From Paenibacillus marchantiophytorum (GTDB taxonomy: Bacteria > Bacillota > Bacilli > Paenibacillales > NBRC-103111), in contig NZ_BMHE01000003.1 of the NCBI RefSeq assembly GCF_014640555.1, positions 124,001 through 188,000 of the forward strand: DNA of 64,000 nt, written 5' to 3'. The stretch's first letter is position 1. Every line of letters begins with the position of its first letter. Below the pieces are notes generated by a model that was given only the letters and a program-made list of their open reading frames with translations, did no database searches and was not told the DNA's origin. The position numbers and the translations under genes are program-made. Below, in pieces: positions 17,956 to 26,577 of this stretch.

Positions 17956-19037
17956 TCCGTCGCTCATTCGTATCGGTTATACTTCTGTTATGTACCTTAA
18001 GCGCGCTCCTTACAGGCTGTTGGGACACGAAAGATATTAATAAGCGACTCATGCCCGTTGTTATGGGAATATGCAAGGAGAAAAATCAGGATTACCGAAT
18101 TATCTTGCAAATACCTAGTCCAGAAAAGCAAGGCTCGCAATTTATGGAAAGCAGCTCAGCGACAATCACCAATGCGATTGACAACATTCGGACAAAATCA
18201 GAAAAAGGTATCGATCTTCTACATATCCGGCTGTTTCTTGTCTGTGAGAAAACGGCCAAAGAAGATCTTGGTGATATCATCGATTACGCGGTGCAGGCCA
18301 ACGATATCTCCATTAAAGGATTGCTGGCAATTGTTAGAGGAAATTTCGGCGAAGTTATCCATCACCAGATAAATGCGAACCCAGAGCTTTCTTCTTATGA
18401 TTTTTTCAGTGAGCAGGCTGGCTGGACGCCCGAAACGACGATCATACGCCTATGGGAAGCATACCGGGATATGAAGTCTTATACGCAAGACATGTCCATT
18501 CCAATTCTTACTAAAGGAACGGACACGCTTTATCAATTTGAAGGATCAGCCATCATCCGTGAGGATAAAATGGTAGATGAAATCACTTCTGATGAAGTTT
18601 TGATTTATAATGTTTTCCAGGAAAAGTATACCGGCGGTACCATTGAGGTTGCCGATCAAAGCAGTGTTAAAATTAAAAAAGCAAGTATCAAACATGACAT
18701 CAAATGGCTTGCAACAGGACCTCAAATAAAAAGTCGCATTAAATTGAAAGTAGAAATCTTGGAGAATAAAAACGAAGAATCCGAGGAGAAGATTGCAACG
18801 AAACTCAAAGAAACCATTGAAAAAAGAGCCGATAAATTACTAAATCAGCTCAAAAATGATCGCGCAGACGCTCTTGGCATAGGACAACTCTTTCGAAAAA
18901 AGATGAACGAAGAGCAGATTAAATCTTGGAAACAACATTGGTTTATGAATATGGAACATGACATTACCGTAGACGTTACCATACTGAATAGTCTTTATCT
19001 TAAGTCTCCGAATAAAATCAAGAAACCCGTGTCATAA
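17952..19037 (+). CDS. Spore germination receptor C subunit, Ger(x)C lipoprotein
   Basis: A 361-residue lipoprotein on the outer face of the spore inner membrane. The signal peptide ends in the lipobox LLTGCWD, and the Ger(x)C signature GCWDTKDINKR follows at once. The start is a TTG at 17952, decided by AGGAGGAA nine bases upstream and by the overlap with the B-subunit stop (TTGA). The C-terminal domain contains the usual ADALGIGQLFRKKM and WKQHWFMN motifs. It completes an intact A-B-C receptor operon, followed by a symmetric terminator. Confidence 0.94.
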   Translation: MIRRSFVSVILLLCTLSALLTGCWDTKDINKRLMPVVMGICKEKNQDYRIILQIPSPEKQGSQFMESSSATITNAIDNIRTKSEKGIDLLHIRLFLVCEKTAKEDLGDIIDYAVQANDISIKGLLAIVRGNFGEVIHHQINANPELSSYDFFSEQAGWTPETTIIRLWEAYRDMKSYTQDMSIPILTKGTDTLYQFEGSAIIREDKMVDEITSDEVLIYNVFQEKYTGGTIEVADQSSVKIKKASIKHDIKWLATGPQIKSRIKLKVEILENKNEESEEKIATKLKETIEKRADKLLNQLKNDRADALGIGQLFRKKMNEEQIKSWKQHWFMNMEHDITVDVTILNSLYLKSPNKIKKPVS

Positions 19038-19046
19038 AAAAGTTCT

Positions 19047-19091
19047 ATAAACAAGCTGACGCCGTGACTCTACCCGTGTCAGCTTGTTTAT
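19047..19091. terminator. Bidirectional terminator between gerC-type and LysR genes
   Basis: Perfect 14-base arms ATAAACAAGCTGAC / GTCAGCTTGTTTAT with a 17-base loop, between two convergent genes. T-rich on both outgoing sides. Confidence 0.85.
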
Positions 19092-19098
19092 TGTTGAA

Positions 19099-19986
19099 TT
19101 AGCTTGTCTCTTGGGAGATCGCCCCGAAATAGTCTACAACAACCTCACGGAATTCCAGCGCAGCCCGCGAAAGGTAACGACTCCTATTGCTTAATAAAGC
19201 AATCTCCCTGACCAATTCATGATCCTCTACTTGGAGATAATGGATCTGTTCCCGTGAATTCACTGCCGTGCTTGGTATGAAGGCAATCCCAATTCCCGCT
19301 TCCACGAGAGCGCTTAGCCTCGTTGGCTCATTTCCCTCATACACATATCTAGGCACAAATCCAGCCGAACTGCATACAGAGTCTACTAAATCGCGAGTAA
19401 GATAGCCTCTTTTGACACCGACGAACCTTTCGTCCTTGAGTTCTGTTAAAGATATGCGGCTTCGGTCTGCCAGCCGATGCCCCAATGGAACAGCTACAAG
19501 GATGGGGTCGGCAAACACGATTTGACATTCAATTCCATCCTCATTTATCGGGGGTGAGGACAAACAGAAATCAACCTCTCCCCGGTAAAGAAGCGTAATC
19601 ATTTCTTGTGTGGTCAGCATTTGCACATGAAACTGGATATGGGGATGCTTTTTCTGAAATATTCGAAGGATATTAGGCAGCGTGCTTGCATTGGTCACTG
19701 CTAATTCAATGGTGCCATATTGGGGGCTGGACAAATCGCTAAGCTCCTGCTTCCCTTGTTCCAATTCAAATAAAGCCCGTTCCGCTCGGTGCAGGAACCT
19801 GCTTCCGAACTCATTCAATCGCAGCTTCCTTCCTGTTCGATCGAATAAGGGGACTCCAAGATCCTCCTCCAGGCGTTGAATCGTTTTACTTAGTGACGAT
19901 TGAGTGACGTGCAGACTTCGAGCGGCATCTGTCACATGTTCCAATCGAGCTACCGCGAGAAAATATTGCAATTGAAGAAGCTCCAC
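19099..19986 (-). CDS. LysR-family transcriptional regulator
   Basis: A 295-residue LysR regulator. The winged HTH is at residues 1-60 (MELLQLQYFLAVARLEHVT, then ARSLHVTQSSLSKTIQRLEEDLGVPLFDR), and a periplasmic-binding-protein-like effector domain follows from about residue 90. The start is GTG at 19986, with AAAGGAGGG upstream. It is divergent from an MFS transporter gene 113 bases away, with a LysR-type box between them, so it likely controls that transporter and itself. The inducer is unknown. Confidence 0.93.
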   Translation of the reverse strand: MELLQLQYFLAVARLEHVTDAARSLHVTQSSLSKTIQRLEEDLGVPLFDRTGRKLRLNEFGSRFLHRAERALFELEQGKQELSDLSSPQYGTIELAVTNASTLPNILRIFQKKHPHIQFHVQMLTTQEMITLLYRGEVDFCLSSPPINEDGIECQIVFADPILVAVPLGHRLADRSRISLTELKDERFVGVKRGYLTRDLVDSVCSSAGFVPRYVYEGNEPTRLSALVEAGIGIAFIPSTAVNSREQIHYLQVEDHELVREIALLSNRSRYLSRAALEFREVVVDYFGAISQETS

Positions 19987-20051
19987 TTCTCACCCTCCTT
20001 TCATTCCTCCTAGTCAATGAGATCATAACATAGAATGCGTTGGAGTAAATA

Positions 20052-20069
20052 ATCGATTTCAAGTACGAT
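20052..20069. promoter_or_regulatory. Candidate LysR-binding box
   Basis: Interrupted palindrome ATCG-N10-CGAT midway between the divergent LysR and MFS genes. The T-N11-A-like geometry fits LysR sites, but only four bases per arm are conserved. Confidence 0.4.
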
Positions 20070-20099
20070 ATCATTACAACACGAAGGGGGAATTCAAAG

Positions 20100-21485
20100 A
20101 TGAATACTAGCAGTAGGTGGTTGATGATTTCTGTTGGACTTGGGATGCTCTTGAACCCATTGAACTCTTCGATGGTCGCTGTTGCTATTCCAAGGCTGCA
20201 ACATGCGTTCCAACTTGACTTTACCGTAGTTGCCTGGATTATTTTCTCGTTCTACATTGCAAGTGCTGTCTCTAATCCTGTCATGGGAAAGGCCAGCGAT
20301 TTATTCGGACGCAAGAAGATATTTCTTGCCGGGCTAGTTGTAGCTTTCGTGTCATCATTATTAGCGCCGCTATCACCAAACTTTGGCTGGCTCATCGTGT
20401 TCCGTATTGTGCAATCTGTTGGAACAAGTATGATGCTTTCAGTAGGAATGGCCATTATTCGAATTCATATTACGGAGAAACAAGCGACTGCGCTGTCCGT
20501 TCTGACCATCTTCCAATCCGGAGCGGCAGCCATCGGCCCCTTTATTGGCGGGCTTTTGATTCACTGGTGGGGTTGGCCAGCTATCTTTTTCGTCAATATC
20601 CCGTTCGTAGTAGTGAGTTTTCTTCTTTCTTGGAGGACTATTCCTAAAGATGAAGCGCCAACACCCATCGCACGGGGACTGTCTTTTCGCAAATGGTTGG
20701 ATCTCATTGATGCATCGGGGATCCTGCTCTTCACAGTGGGTCTCGTCGCCTTATTCGTTGGCTTACTGTCAGCAAAATCATCTGGGCATGTCTCCTTCAT
20801 GAATGTCATTATCGGGCTAACAGGCCTAGTTGCATTGGGGATTTTCGTGCGTCATGAGTTGCAAACCAAGTCACCGTTCATCCCTTTGCGCACTTTCGCC
20901 AAATATCCAGCTTTAACTTGGGTTAACGTCCAATTCATCGTCGTTAACGTACTCTTTTACGCACTCTTCTTCGGGATTCCTTCCTATTTGCAAATGGTTC
21001 GTCATGTCAGCGAGTTCCACACAGGGATACTCATGCTCAGCTTAGGTTTATGCTCCCTCATCGCCTCTCCGCTAGCAGGACGCTGGATCGATAAATCAGG
21101 ACCTAGGCCAGCACTGCTCTTGTCCGCAATCCTGATGACTTTGGGGTCCGTGTGGATCGTGACATGGAATCCAACTTCACCGGTTATTAGCGTGTGCTTA
21201 GCGTTAGCTGCCTTTGGTATTAGCAACGGGTTAAACAGTGTCGGCATGCAAGCAGCCTTGTTCAAAAGCTCTCCAAAAGAAATAATTGGAGTAGCCTCTG
21301 GATTATTTAGCACATCAAGAAACTTGGGAGCCATTCTCTCCTCCTTATTGATAAGTATCGTAATGGGAGATATGTTCAGCTTCGGTGGATTCCGAATGTT
21401 GGGGGCAATCCTCTCGGTAATTGCCTTGTCCTTGGTATTCATGAGTTGGCGGCGCCGGGAGTCAGGACAATTGGAAGCGTCCTAG
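20100..21485 (+). CDS. MFS transporter, EmrB/QacA-like drug exporter family
   Basis: A 461-residue membrane transporter with about 13-14 hydrophobic segments. Helix 1 carries LLNPLNSSMVAVAIPRL, the loop 2-3 motif A is GKASDLFGRKKIF, and motif C is GAAAIGPFIGGLLIHWWGW. The ribosome site is GAAGGGGGAA before the ATG at 20100. Divergent from a LysR regulator, unlike the other pump in the window, which has a TetR partner. Substrate unknown. A short-form family-B repeat follows 23 bases after the stop. Confidence 0.92.
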   Translation: MNTSSRWLMISVGLGMLLNPLNSSMVAVAIPRLQHAFQLDFTVVAWIIFSFYIASAVSNPVMGKASDLFGRKKIFLAGLVVAFVSSLLAPLSPNFGWLIVFRIVQSVGTSMMLSVGMAIIRIHITEKQATALSVLTIFQSGAAAIGPFIGGLLIHWWGWPAIFFVNIPFVVVSFLLSWRTIPKDEAPTPIARGLSFRKWLDLIDASGILLFTVGLVALFVGLLSAKSSGHVSFMNVIIGLTGLVALGIFVRHELQTKSPFIPLRTFAKYPALTWVNVQFIVVNVLFYALFFGIPSYLQMVRHVSEFHTGILMLSLGLCSLIASPLAGRWIDKSGPRPALLLSAILMTLGSVWIVTWNPTSPVISVCLALAAFGISNGLNSVGMQAALFKSSPKEIIGVASGLFSTSRNLGAILSSLLISIVMGDMFSFGGFRMLGAILSVIALSLVFMSWRRRESGQLEAS

Positions 21486-21507
21486 GCCCACTATAAATTC
21501 TAGTTAA

Positions 21508-21882
21508 GAAAAGCGGCTTTGCTGCCCAAAAGAGATGAGCGTCTTCATAGCGCTTTTCAGCAATCTAGCGGGTCCTAATTCCCTTTGGGCTTTGCAATGA
21601 CAGTGAGCGTCGTGTGAAAAGGAACTATGATCCGCTAAATGGCGGGAACTGGGGTAAACGTAGCATGAAAGGAAACTGAGATCCGCTATTTAAGCGGAAC
21701 CTGCCGATTCCGACGGAGAAATGGTGAAATAGCGGATCGTAGTTCCCTCTGGCTAGGAATATGGCGGTTTTCAGAATTATAGCGCACTGTAGTTCCCTCC
21801 AACTCGCGATCCTGACACATTTTGCTAGTATCGCGGCTTGACGTGCCCTTATGTACCCAAAAACTTACACTTTCTATTCTTC
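21508..21882 (+). repeat. Dispersed repeat family B, copy 2 (short form)
   Basis: About 375 bp. It carries the motif array (GGAACTATGATCCGCTA, GGAACTGAGATCCGCTA, then TAGCGGATCGTAGTTCC and TAGCGCACTGTAGTTCC) joined directly to the right end (AAAAACTTACACTTTC). The CATC-rich middle and transposase remnant of the long copies are deleted. The right end stops four bases before the terminator stem at 21886. Confidence 0.85.
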
Positions 21883-21885
21883 TAA

Positions 21886-21918
21886 AAAACGTCCAGTCAA
21901 AGGTTGACTGGACGTTTT
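21886..21918 (-). terminator. Terminator overlapping the stop codon of the last Gfo/Idh/MocA gene
   Basis: Perfect 15-base arms AAAACGTCCAGTCAA / TTGACTGGACGTTTT with a three-base loop, followed on the minus strand by TTTTTTAG. The last seven codons of the upstream gene form one arm and the stop codon lies in the other. Confidence 0.9.
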
Positions 21919-22880
21919 AGACGGATGGATTCATAAGCGGCTAACGCAATGATAGTGGAATTGTAACCATCCTCTCCTGTAATTGAGACAGGTCTTTTTT
22001 CTTTCAGGCAGGTGATAAAATCTTCGATCAACATCTGATCTTTGTCGTCACCCCAGTAGCTCCACTCCGCATGACCCATAGTTTCGCTATATACCTCATT
22101 AATCTGCGCGAAATAATCAATGGATATAACGCCTTCAGTCCCAATTAGCTCCATTGTCAAATCACGTTTGTAAGGGAACGCCCGTGTTCGCGACCAACTT
22201 GCATCGAGTGCAGCGATGACTCCGTTCGCATATTTCACATGAACCATTCCCGTATCTTCAACCTCGATGTCATGGAAAATGTTAGACGCTTCCGCATAAA
22301 CCTCCACCGCAGGGGAACCAAATATCCAGTTCAATAAGTCCATGACATGCACCGTGTGATCTATCACCGAACCGCCTCCGGAACGTGTACGATCATTGAA
22401 CCAGCCGCCAATCATTTCCCCTTTGTTCGTTGCTTTAACGGCTACAATCCGACCGATCTCTCCGCGACTGATCACATCTTTGGCTTGCACAACCATCGGG
22501 ATGTAACGGTTTGGAAAAGAAGTCATCAGTTGTACACCGTTTTCTTTACATACTGTAATCATTCGCTGCATTTCATCCTTGGAAATACCGAGTGGCTTCT
22601 CGCATAATACGTGTTTTCTATGCTGAGCTGCCTGTATCGTCATCTCCGCGTGACGGGAGTTTTCAGAACTAATGATCACAGCATCGACGCTGCTGTTCAG
22701 CAGATCGTGATAATCTGCATAATAGGGTATTGAATACGTCTGAATATATGGTTCTACTCGTTCCCTATCTTCATCAGCAATCCCAACGACTTCAACGTCT
22801 TGACGCTTCAGCAATGCTTGCAAATAACTGACCGCATGGAGATGGGCGAAACTGATCAATCCAACCTTCACTTTATGCAT
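21897..22880 (-). CDS. Gfo/Idh/MocA-family NAD(P)-dependent oxidoreductase (1 of 3)
   Basis: About 327 residues. An N-terminal Rossmann domain begins KVGLISFAHLH, where the usual GxGxxG is replaced by a His-containing loop seen in some family members. The catalytic motif CEKPLG is present at about residue 92, and the alpha/beta C-terminal domain has the active-site helix DHTVHVMDLLNWIFG. Start at 22880 (MHKVKVGL) after GGAGGG; the longer reading from 22919 runs into the upstream gene. It overlaps the preceding oxidoreductase by eight bases. It presumably oxidises or epimerises a hydroxyl of a sugar, inositol or derivative imported by the same operon. Last gene of the operon. Confidence 0.92.
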   Translation of the reverse strand: MHKVKVGLISFAHLHAVSYLQALLKRQDVEVVGIADEDRERVEPYIQTYSIPYYADYHDLLNSSVDAVIISSENSRHAEMTIQAAQHRKHVLCEKPLGISKDEMQRMITVCKENGVQLMTSFPNRYIPMVVQAKDVISRGEIGRIVAVKATNKGEMIGGWFNDRTRSGGGSVIDHTVHVMDLLNWIFGSPAVEVYAEASNIFHDIEVEDTGMVHVKYANGVIAALDASWSRTRAFPYKRDLTMELIGTEGVISIDYFAQINEVYSETMGHAEWSYWGDDKDQMLIEDFITCLKEKRPVSITGEDGYNSTIIALAAYESIRLKRPVNL

Positions 22881-23880
22881 GCTGTTGCCCTCCATCTTCA
22901 GCATTTGCATAAAGATCATCCTTCCATATCGCGTCTGCTGGCCTTACAGGCTTCCCAGTCTTTATGGATTGTGCAACTGCCGCTATCACCTTTCGAGTTT
23001 CGAAGGCATCCTCCACAGTGCTAACTGAAAAGTGATTATCTTGGAAACAGTTCAACAAATACACAAGCTCCTCATATTCAGGATCCCGGAAGGACGGACA
23101 GAATCCAGTTTTCGCGGGCTGAGATGCTGGAACTGCCGTTTTATGAACATACAACGCGTTGGTTTTACGGCTATCGTACCGGATAACCCCTTTGGAACCA
23201 GCGTATTCTACTGCGGATGTATATTCCCCTGGGTACCCGAGGAAATCTTCAATATTGGCAATCGCGCCATTCGTGAACTTTAATGTAATCAACGTATAAT
23301 CCACATTTTCCGAAGAAGTACGCATGGCATACACGGTTGCGACATCGCCAACGATCCACCGCAGCAGATCAATATCAAGAATCGCCAGATCATGCCATGC
23401 GCTGAACAACGGCTTCATACTGTATCGCTTGACATTGATCATGCCGATTTGGCCAATAGCGCCATCGTCAATATTTTTTTGGATATCCCTATTATGGGCA
23501 GTAAACTTCTCCGGATGGAGAAACAATAAACGGGTATTGTATTTATAGGAAGCCTCCATCAAAATTTTAATATCCGTTAGACTCAACTCAGCTGTCAACG
23601 GTGTTATCACATGACGTCCATGAAGTAAAGCCAGTAAGATGTGCTGCTTCCGGCTGCCAATCGCAGACTCCATACATACGAATACCGTATTTGCTGGTAT
23701 TGCTGCTGTCAACGCTTCAAATTTAGTAAACGACTGACAATTAGATGCCATGCCCAACTGGGAGGCTGCCTCGACATCCGCGTCGTACACGCCGACAATT
23801 TCTGAAAGCTCTGTTTTCAATAGATGCTTCGCATATCGCTGACCAACGCAACCCGCTCCGATAATTGCTGCCTGAATCAT
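22873..23880 (-). CDS. Gfo/Idh/MocA-family oxidoreductase lacking the EKP lysine (2 of 3)
   Basis: About 335 residues with a clear Rossmann motif (AAIIGAGCVGQRYAKHL). The position of the family's conserved EKP motif reads HVITPLTAELSL, so the catalytic Lys is missing. The C-terminal helix (WHDLAILDIDLLRWIVG) keeps Asp residues, but the usual Gly-x-His is altered. It may be a regulatory or partner subunit or use different chemistry. Start at 23880 (MIQAAIIG), with AGGAGG upstream; the six-residue longer reading is less likely. It lies between two related genes in the same operon, which points to an old duplication series. Confidence 0.9.
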   Translation of the reverse strand: MIQAAIIGAGCVGQRYAKHLLKTELSEIVGVYDADVEAASQLGMASNCQSFTKFEALTAAIPANTVFVCMESAIGSRKQHILLALLHGRHVITPLTAELSLTDIKILMEASYKYNTRLLFLHPEKFTAHNRDIQKNIDDGAIGQIGMINVKRYSMKPLFSAWHDLAILDIDLLRWIVGDVATVYAMRTSSENVDYTLITLKFTNGAIANIEDFLGYPGEYTSAVEYAGSKGVIRYDSRKTNALYVHKTAVPASQPAKTGFCPSFRDPEYEELVYLLNCFQDNHFSVSTVEDAFETRKVIAAVAQSIKTGKPVRPADAIWKDDLYANAEDGGQQHA

Positions 23881-23904
23881 AAATAGCCTCCTATCCAATA
23901 GAAA

Positions 23905-25005
23905 CTAAACAGACTGGATACCCTTCATCAACTGAACAGCTTTTCCCGTTTCTGAAGAAACATAGATGGCTTCGAGAATTTCCTGAACAACGACCGCTTG
24001 CTCTGGCTTGACCACCGGTTCGCTATCATTCATGATAGCCTCAATCCATAAACGTGCCTCTAGCTCAGCCGGATTTTCTTGCTGCGTTTCATAGAAGTTG
24101 ATTCCATTGTCCTCCAGATGTACCCGTGTTGTGTATAGCTTGCCGTACTTTTCCCCATTAATCGTTAATCCATCCCACATATCTGCACCTGCAGCTGTTC
24201 CGCACAAGGTCACTTTCCCCGTTCCTTCGCGGACAATATTCAGCGCCCAACTCGCTTCCAACGTCAAAGAGGCCCCATTTTCCATGGTAATCATAGCTAT
24301 GGCAGAGTCCTCCACAGTGAATTGTTCAGGTTGCCAGGAGCCATAAGGATTGGCTGCATTCGACTGCTTTCCCAATTGATGAAACGCTGTCCCGAGTACT
24401 GTATGCGGCTTGTAATTATCCATCAACCATAAGGCTAAATCCAGCGCATGGGTGCCGATATCGATCAGTGGTCCTCCACCCTGTTTCTCTTTATGAAGGA
24501 AATCACCCCAAGTCGGAACACCTCTTCTTCGAAGTGCATGTGCTTTAGCCAAATAAATGTGACCCAAGTCACCGGCTCTACACATCTGATACAAAAATTG
24601 AGAATCCGGTCGGAAACGGTTATTGTAGCTAATGGTCAGCTTTCGGTTCGATTGTTTGGCAGCTTCTACCATTCGTCGGGCTTCATCCGATCTTGTTGCC
24701 ATCGGTTTTTCGCACATGACATGTTTGCCGGCTTCTAACGCAGCAATGGCAATCTCTGCATGAGAGTCGTTGCTGGTGCAGATATGGACAACATCAATCG
24801 ATTGGTCTTCCAGCAGCTCACGATAATCAGAATACACGTTGGCATCGGCAGATCCGAAGGATTGGGCCGCCTGACGGGCTTTATCTATCGTTCGATTAAC
24901 GAAAGCGGTCATGCTTACTTGAGGAAGCTTGGCAAGACTAGGCATATGCTTTGCCCATGCAATACCTCCACAGCCGATGATGCCGACTCTTAATTCCTTT
25001 GCCAT
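23905..25005 (-). CDS. Gfo/Idh/MocA-family oxidoreductase (3 of 3)
   Basis: A 366-residue member with all hallmarks: the GIIGCGGIAWAKHMP Rossmann start, the HVMCEKPMA catalytic Lys motif (about residue 98), and DIGTHALDLALWLMD with the active-site His (about 182). NAD(P)-dependent oxidation of a sugar-type hydroxyl is expected. ATG at 25005 with AAAGGGTG upstream. It follows the DUF3604 gene by 36 bases and precedes the variant oxidoreductase by 24 bases. Of the three paralogues it is the most canonical. Confidence 0.93.
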   Translation of the reverse strand: MAKELRVGIIGCGGIAWAKHMPSLAKLPQVSMTAFVNRTIDKARQAAQSFGSADANVYSDYRELLEDQSIDVVHICTSNDSHAEIAIAALEAGKHVMCEKPMATRSDEARRMVEAAKQSNRKLTISYNNRFRPDSQFLYQMCRAGDLGHIYLAKAHALRRRGVPTWGDFLHKEKQGGGPLIDIGTHALDLALWLMDNYKPHTVLGTAFHQLGKQSNAANPYGSWQPEQFTVEDSAIAMITMENGASLTLEASWALNIVREGTGKVTLCGTAAGADMWDGLTINGEKYGKLYTTRVHLEDNGINFYETQQENPAELEARLWIEAIMNDSEPVVKPEQAVVVQEILEAIYVSSETGKAVQLMKGIQSV

Positions 25006-25041
25006 GATTGTGCCACACCCTTTGAAAGATTTCTCCTATTC

Positions 25042-26550
25042 TCAGTCACCTATAACGAATACCGGAGATATCCATGCATATTGTCCATTCCATTGCTTGA
25101 CTTCCACATGGTACGCATCGCATTCGAATTCTTTGGTATCGTCAGTCCATTCCCCGACAAAATTGTATTCGCTTTCAGGGATAGCCCGATGAATTAACAC
25201 AGCTTCTGAATTGTGCGGTTTCATATGGACAGAACGACTGCCTTCCAACAGTTCACCAATGGAATACACGATTGTCCGGCCGTTCGCTGTAACCGTCAAG
25301 ACACTGGTTAAATCACCATCCATTTCGAAAATAAGAGCAGCGGTTTGCGGATGAAGTGTGGAGTGATTTTTAAATGTGGTGCATGTCCATTGGGCTTCCG
25401 TTTCTGTAGTCGAAATCAGCTTATTCCCAAGCGCGTTGATTTCCGGGCTGTCCTGCATATCCGGTGTTGGCGCAAGTACGCTTCGCCCCCTGAAGCACGT
25501 TTCTACAGTTACTAATTTTCCATTGTCTATACATGCGCTTCCCTTCCAATCATAGCCTTCCGTGAGGTCTCCCCATCCCATTTCTACACGTACTTTATAC
25601 TTACCATGCTTATTCCCAAGCTGTTGAGAAGGATCACTGCCAATCCCGTGCTGAATCATCCATGGTTTCCCATTTTTATAAACGGTAACTTTTTCTATGC
25701 CATCACAGGCCTTAACGTCTAGACAAAGGTGTCTGCGTCCATTATCCTTAACTTCGCTTCCGAATACTGCCCCGTTTACAGTAAAATGACATTCGATTTT
25801 ATCCCCCGTAATGGCATAAGTCCGCCGTGCCAGTAAAGCTTCCCAGATCGCTTCCCTCGTTTTCTCGGCAGCCAGCACAGCCACTCTGCCATCTCCATAT
25901 GACCCTGGGTAACCGGCATGATGATCCGTCGAGCCGGCGAAGCTGAATTTCTTCCCGCGCTGAATCGCATTTACAATCGTATTTCGTGAATCTCGAGGGC
26001 CCATCGTATGCAAATAAGGATACGCACTGGTATCTGACATGCTGCAACCGTGTTTGGAAAACACCTCCACAACTGGACTGTTGTCCTCTGAGAAAGCCTC
26101 CCAATTGGCCCCGCGATAGCCAGGCGTATACCCAACATGGTGGGGAACTGCGATCACCGGCAGCGGTGAAAGCATCGCCACCAATTCGGCTGGAGAACCT
26201 GCTTCAACTAGCGGAAGTTCATCAGATGGCGAGAGTACATGATGATCACCGAATTCACTGGAATGAATTTCGTAGCCTTGGAACGTTACAAACTGATGGG
26301 ATACGTTCCAGTGTTTCACTGTATCACGTACATGTTCCCAGTTGCTCTGCAGCTTGGCAAACCCTTTGGTATGAAAATCAACCAAAAAATGGAGTTCCTC
26401 TGTTCGCTCCGGCATATCCGGCCACATGGCATGACCAATAATCGCGCAAAAATCTAATTGTTCCTTCGCCGCCGCCAAGGCATTCTCCAAACTGCCAAAT
26501 CCGTAAGTAATTCCACAGTGATTATGCAAATCTCCCCAGTACAATTTCAT
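25042..26550 (-). CDS. DUF3604 / PHP-like metal-dependent hydrolase candidate
   Basis: About 502 residues. The N-terminus KLYWGDLHNHCGITYGFGS is the DUF3604 version of a PHP metal-binding H-x-H motif, and further His clusters follow (CAIIGHAMW, AVPHHVGYTPGYRG, GSTDHHAGYPGSYG). Together they suggest a multinuclear metal site in a TIM-type barrel, although the reaction of DUF3604 proteins is not established. The C-terminal third is beta-rich. Start at 26550 (MKLYWGDL) after GGGAGTG; the earlier ATG at 26571 lacks a site. In an operon with sugar uptake and oxidoreductases it could remove a phosphate, sulfate, acyl or glycosyl group (inference). Confidence 0.85.
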   Translation of the reverse strand: MKLYWGDLHNHCGITYGFGSLENALAAAKEQLDFCAIIGHAMWPDMPERTEELHFLVDFHTKGFAKLQSNWEHVRDTVKHWNVSHQFVTFQGYEIHSSEFGDHHVLSPSDELPLVEAGSPAELVAMLSPLPVIAVPHHVGYTPGYRGANWEAFSEDNSPVVEVFSKHGCSMSDTSAYPYLHTMGPRDSRNTIVNAIQRGKKFSFAGSTDHHAGYPGSYGDGRVAVLAAEKTREAIWEALLARRTYAITGDKIECHFTVNGAVFGSEVKDNGRRHLCLDVKACDGIEKVTVYKNGKPWMIQHGIGSDPSQQLGNKHGKYKVRVEMGWGDLTEGYDWKGSACIDNGKLVTVETCFRGRSVLAPTPDMQDSPEINALGNKLISTTETEAQWTCTTFKNHSTLHPQTAALIFEMDGDLTSVLTVTANGRTIVYSIGELLEGSRSVHMKPHNSEAVLIHRAIPESEYNFVGEWTDDTKEFECDAYHVEVKQWNGQYAWISPVFVIGD

Positions 26551-26577
26551 CCACCATTCACTCCCGTTCATCTATAT

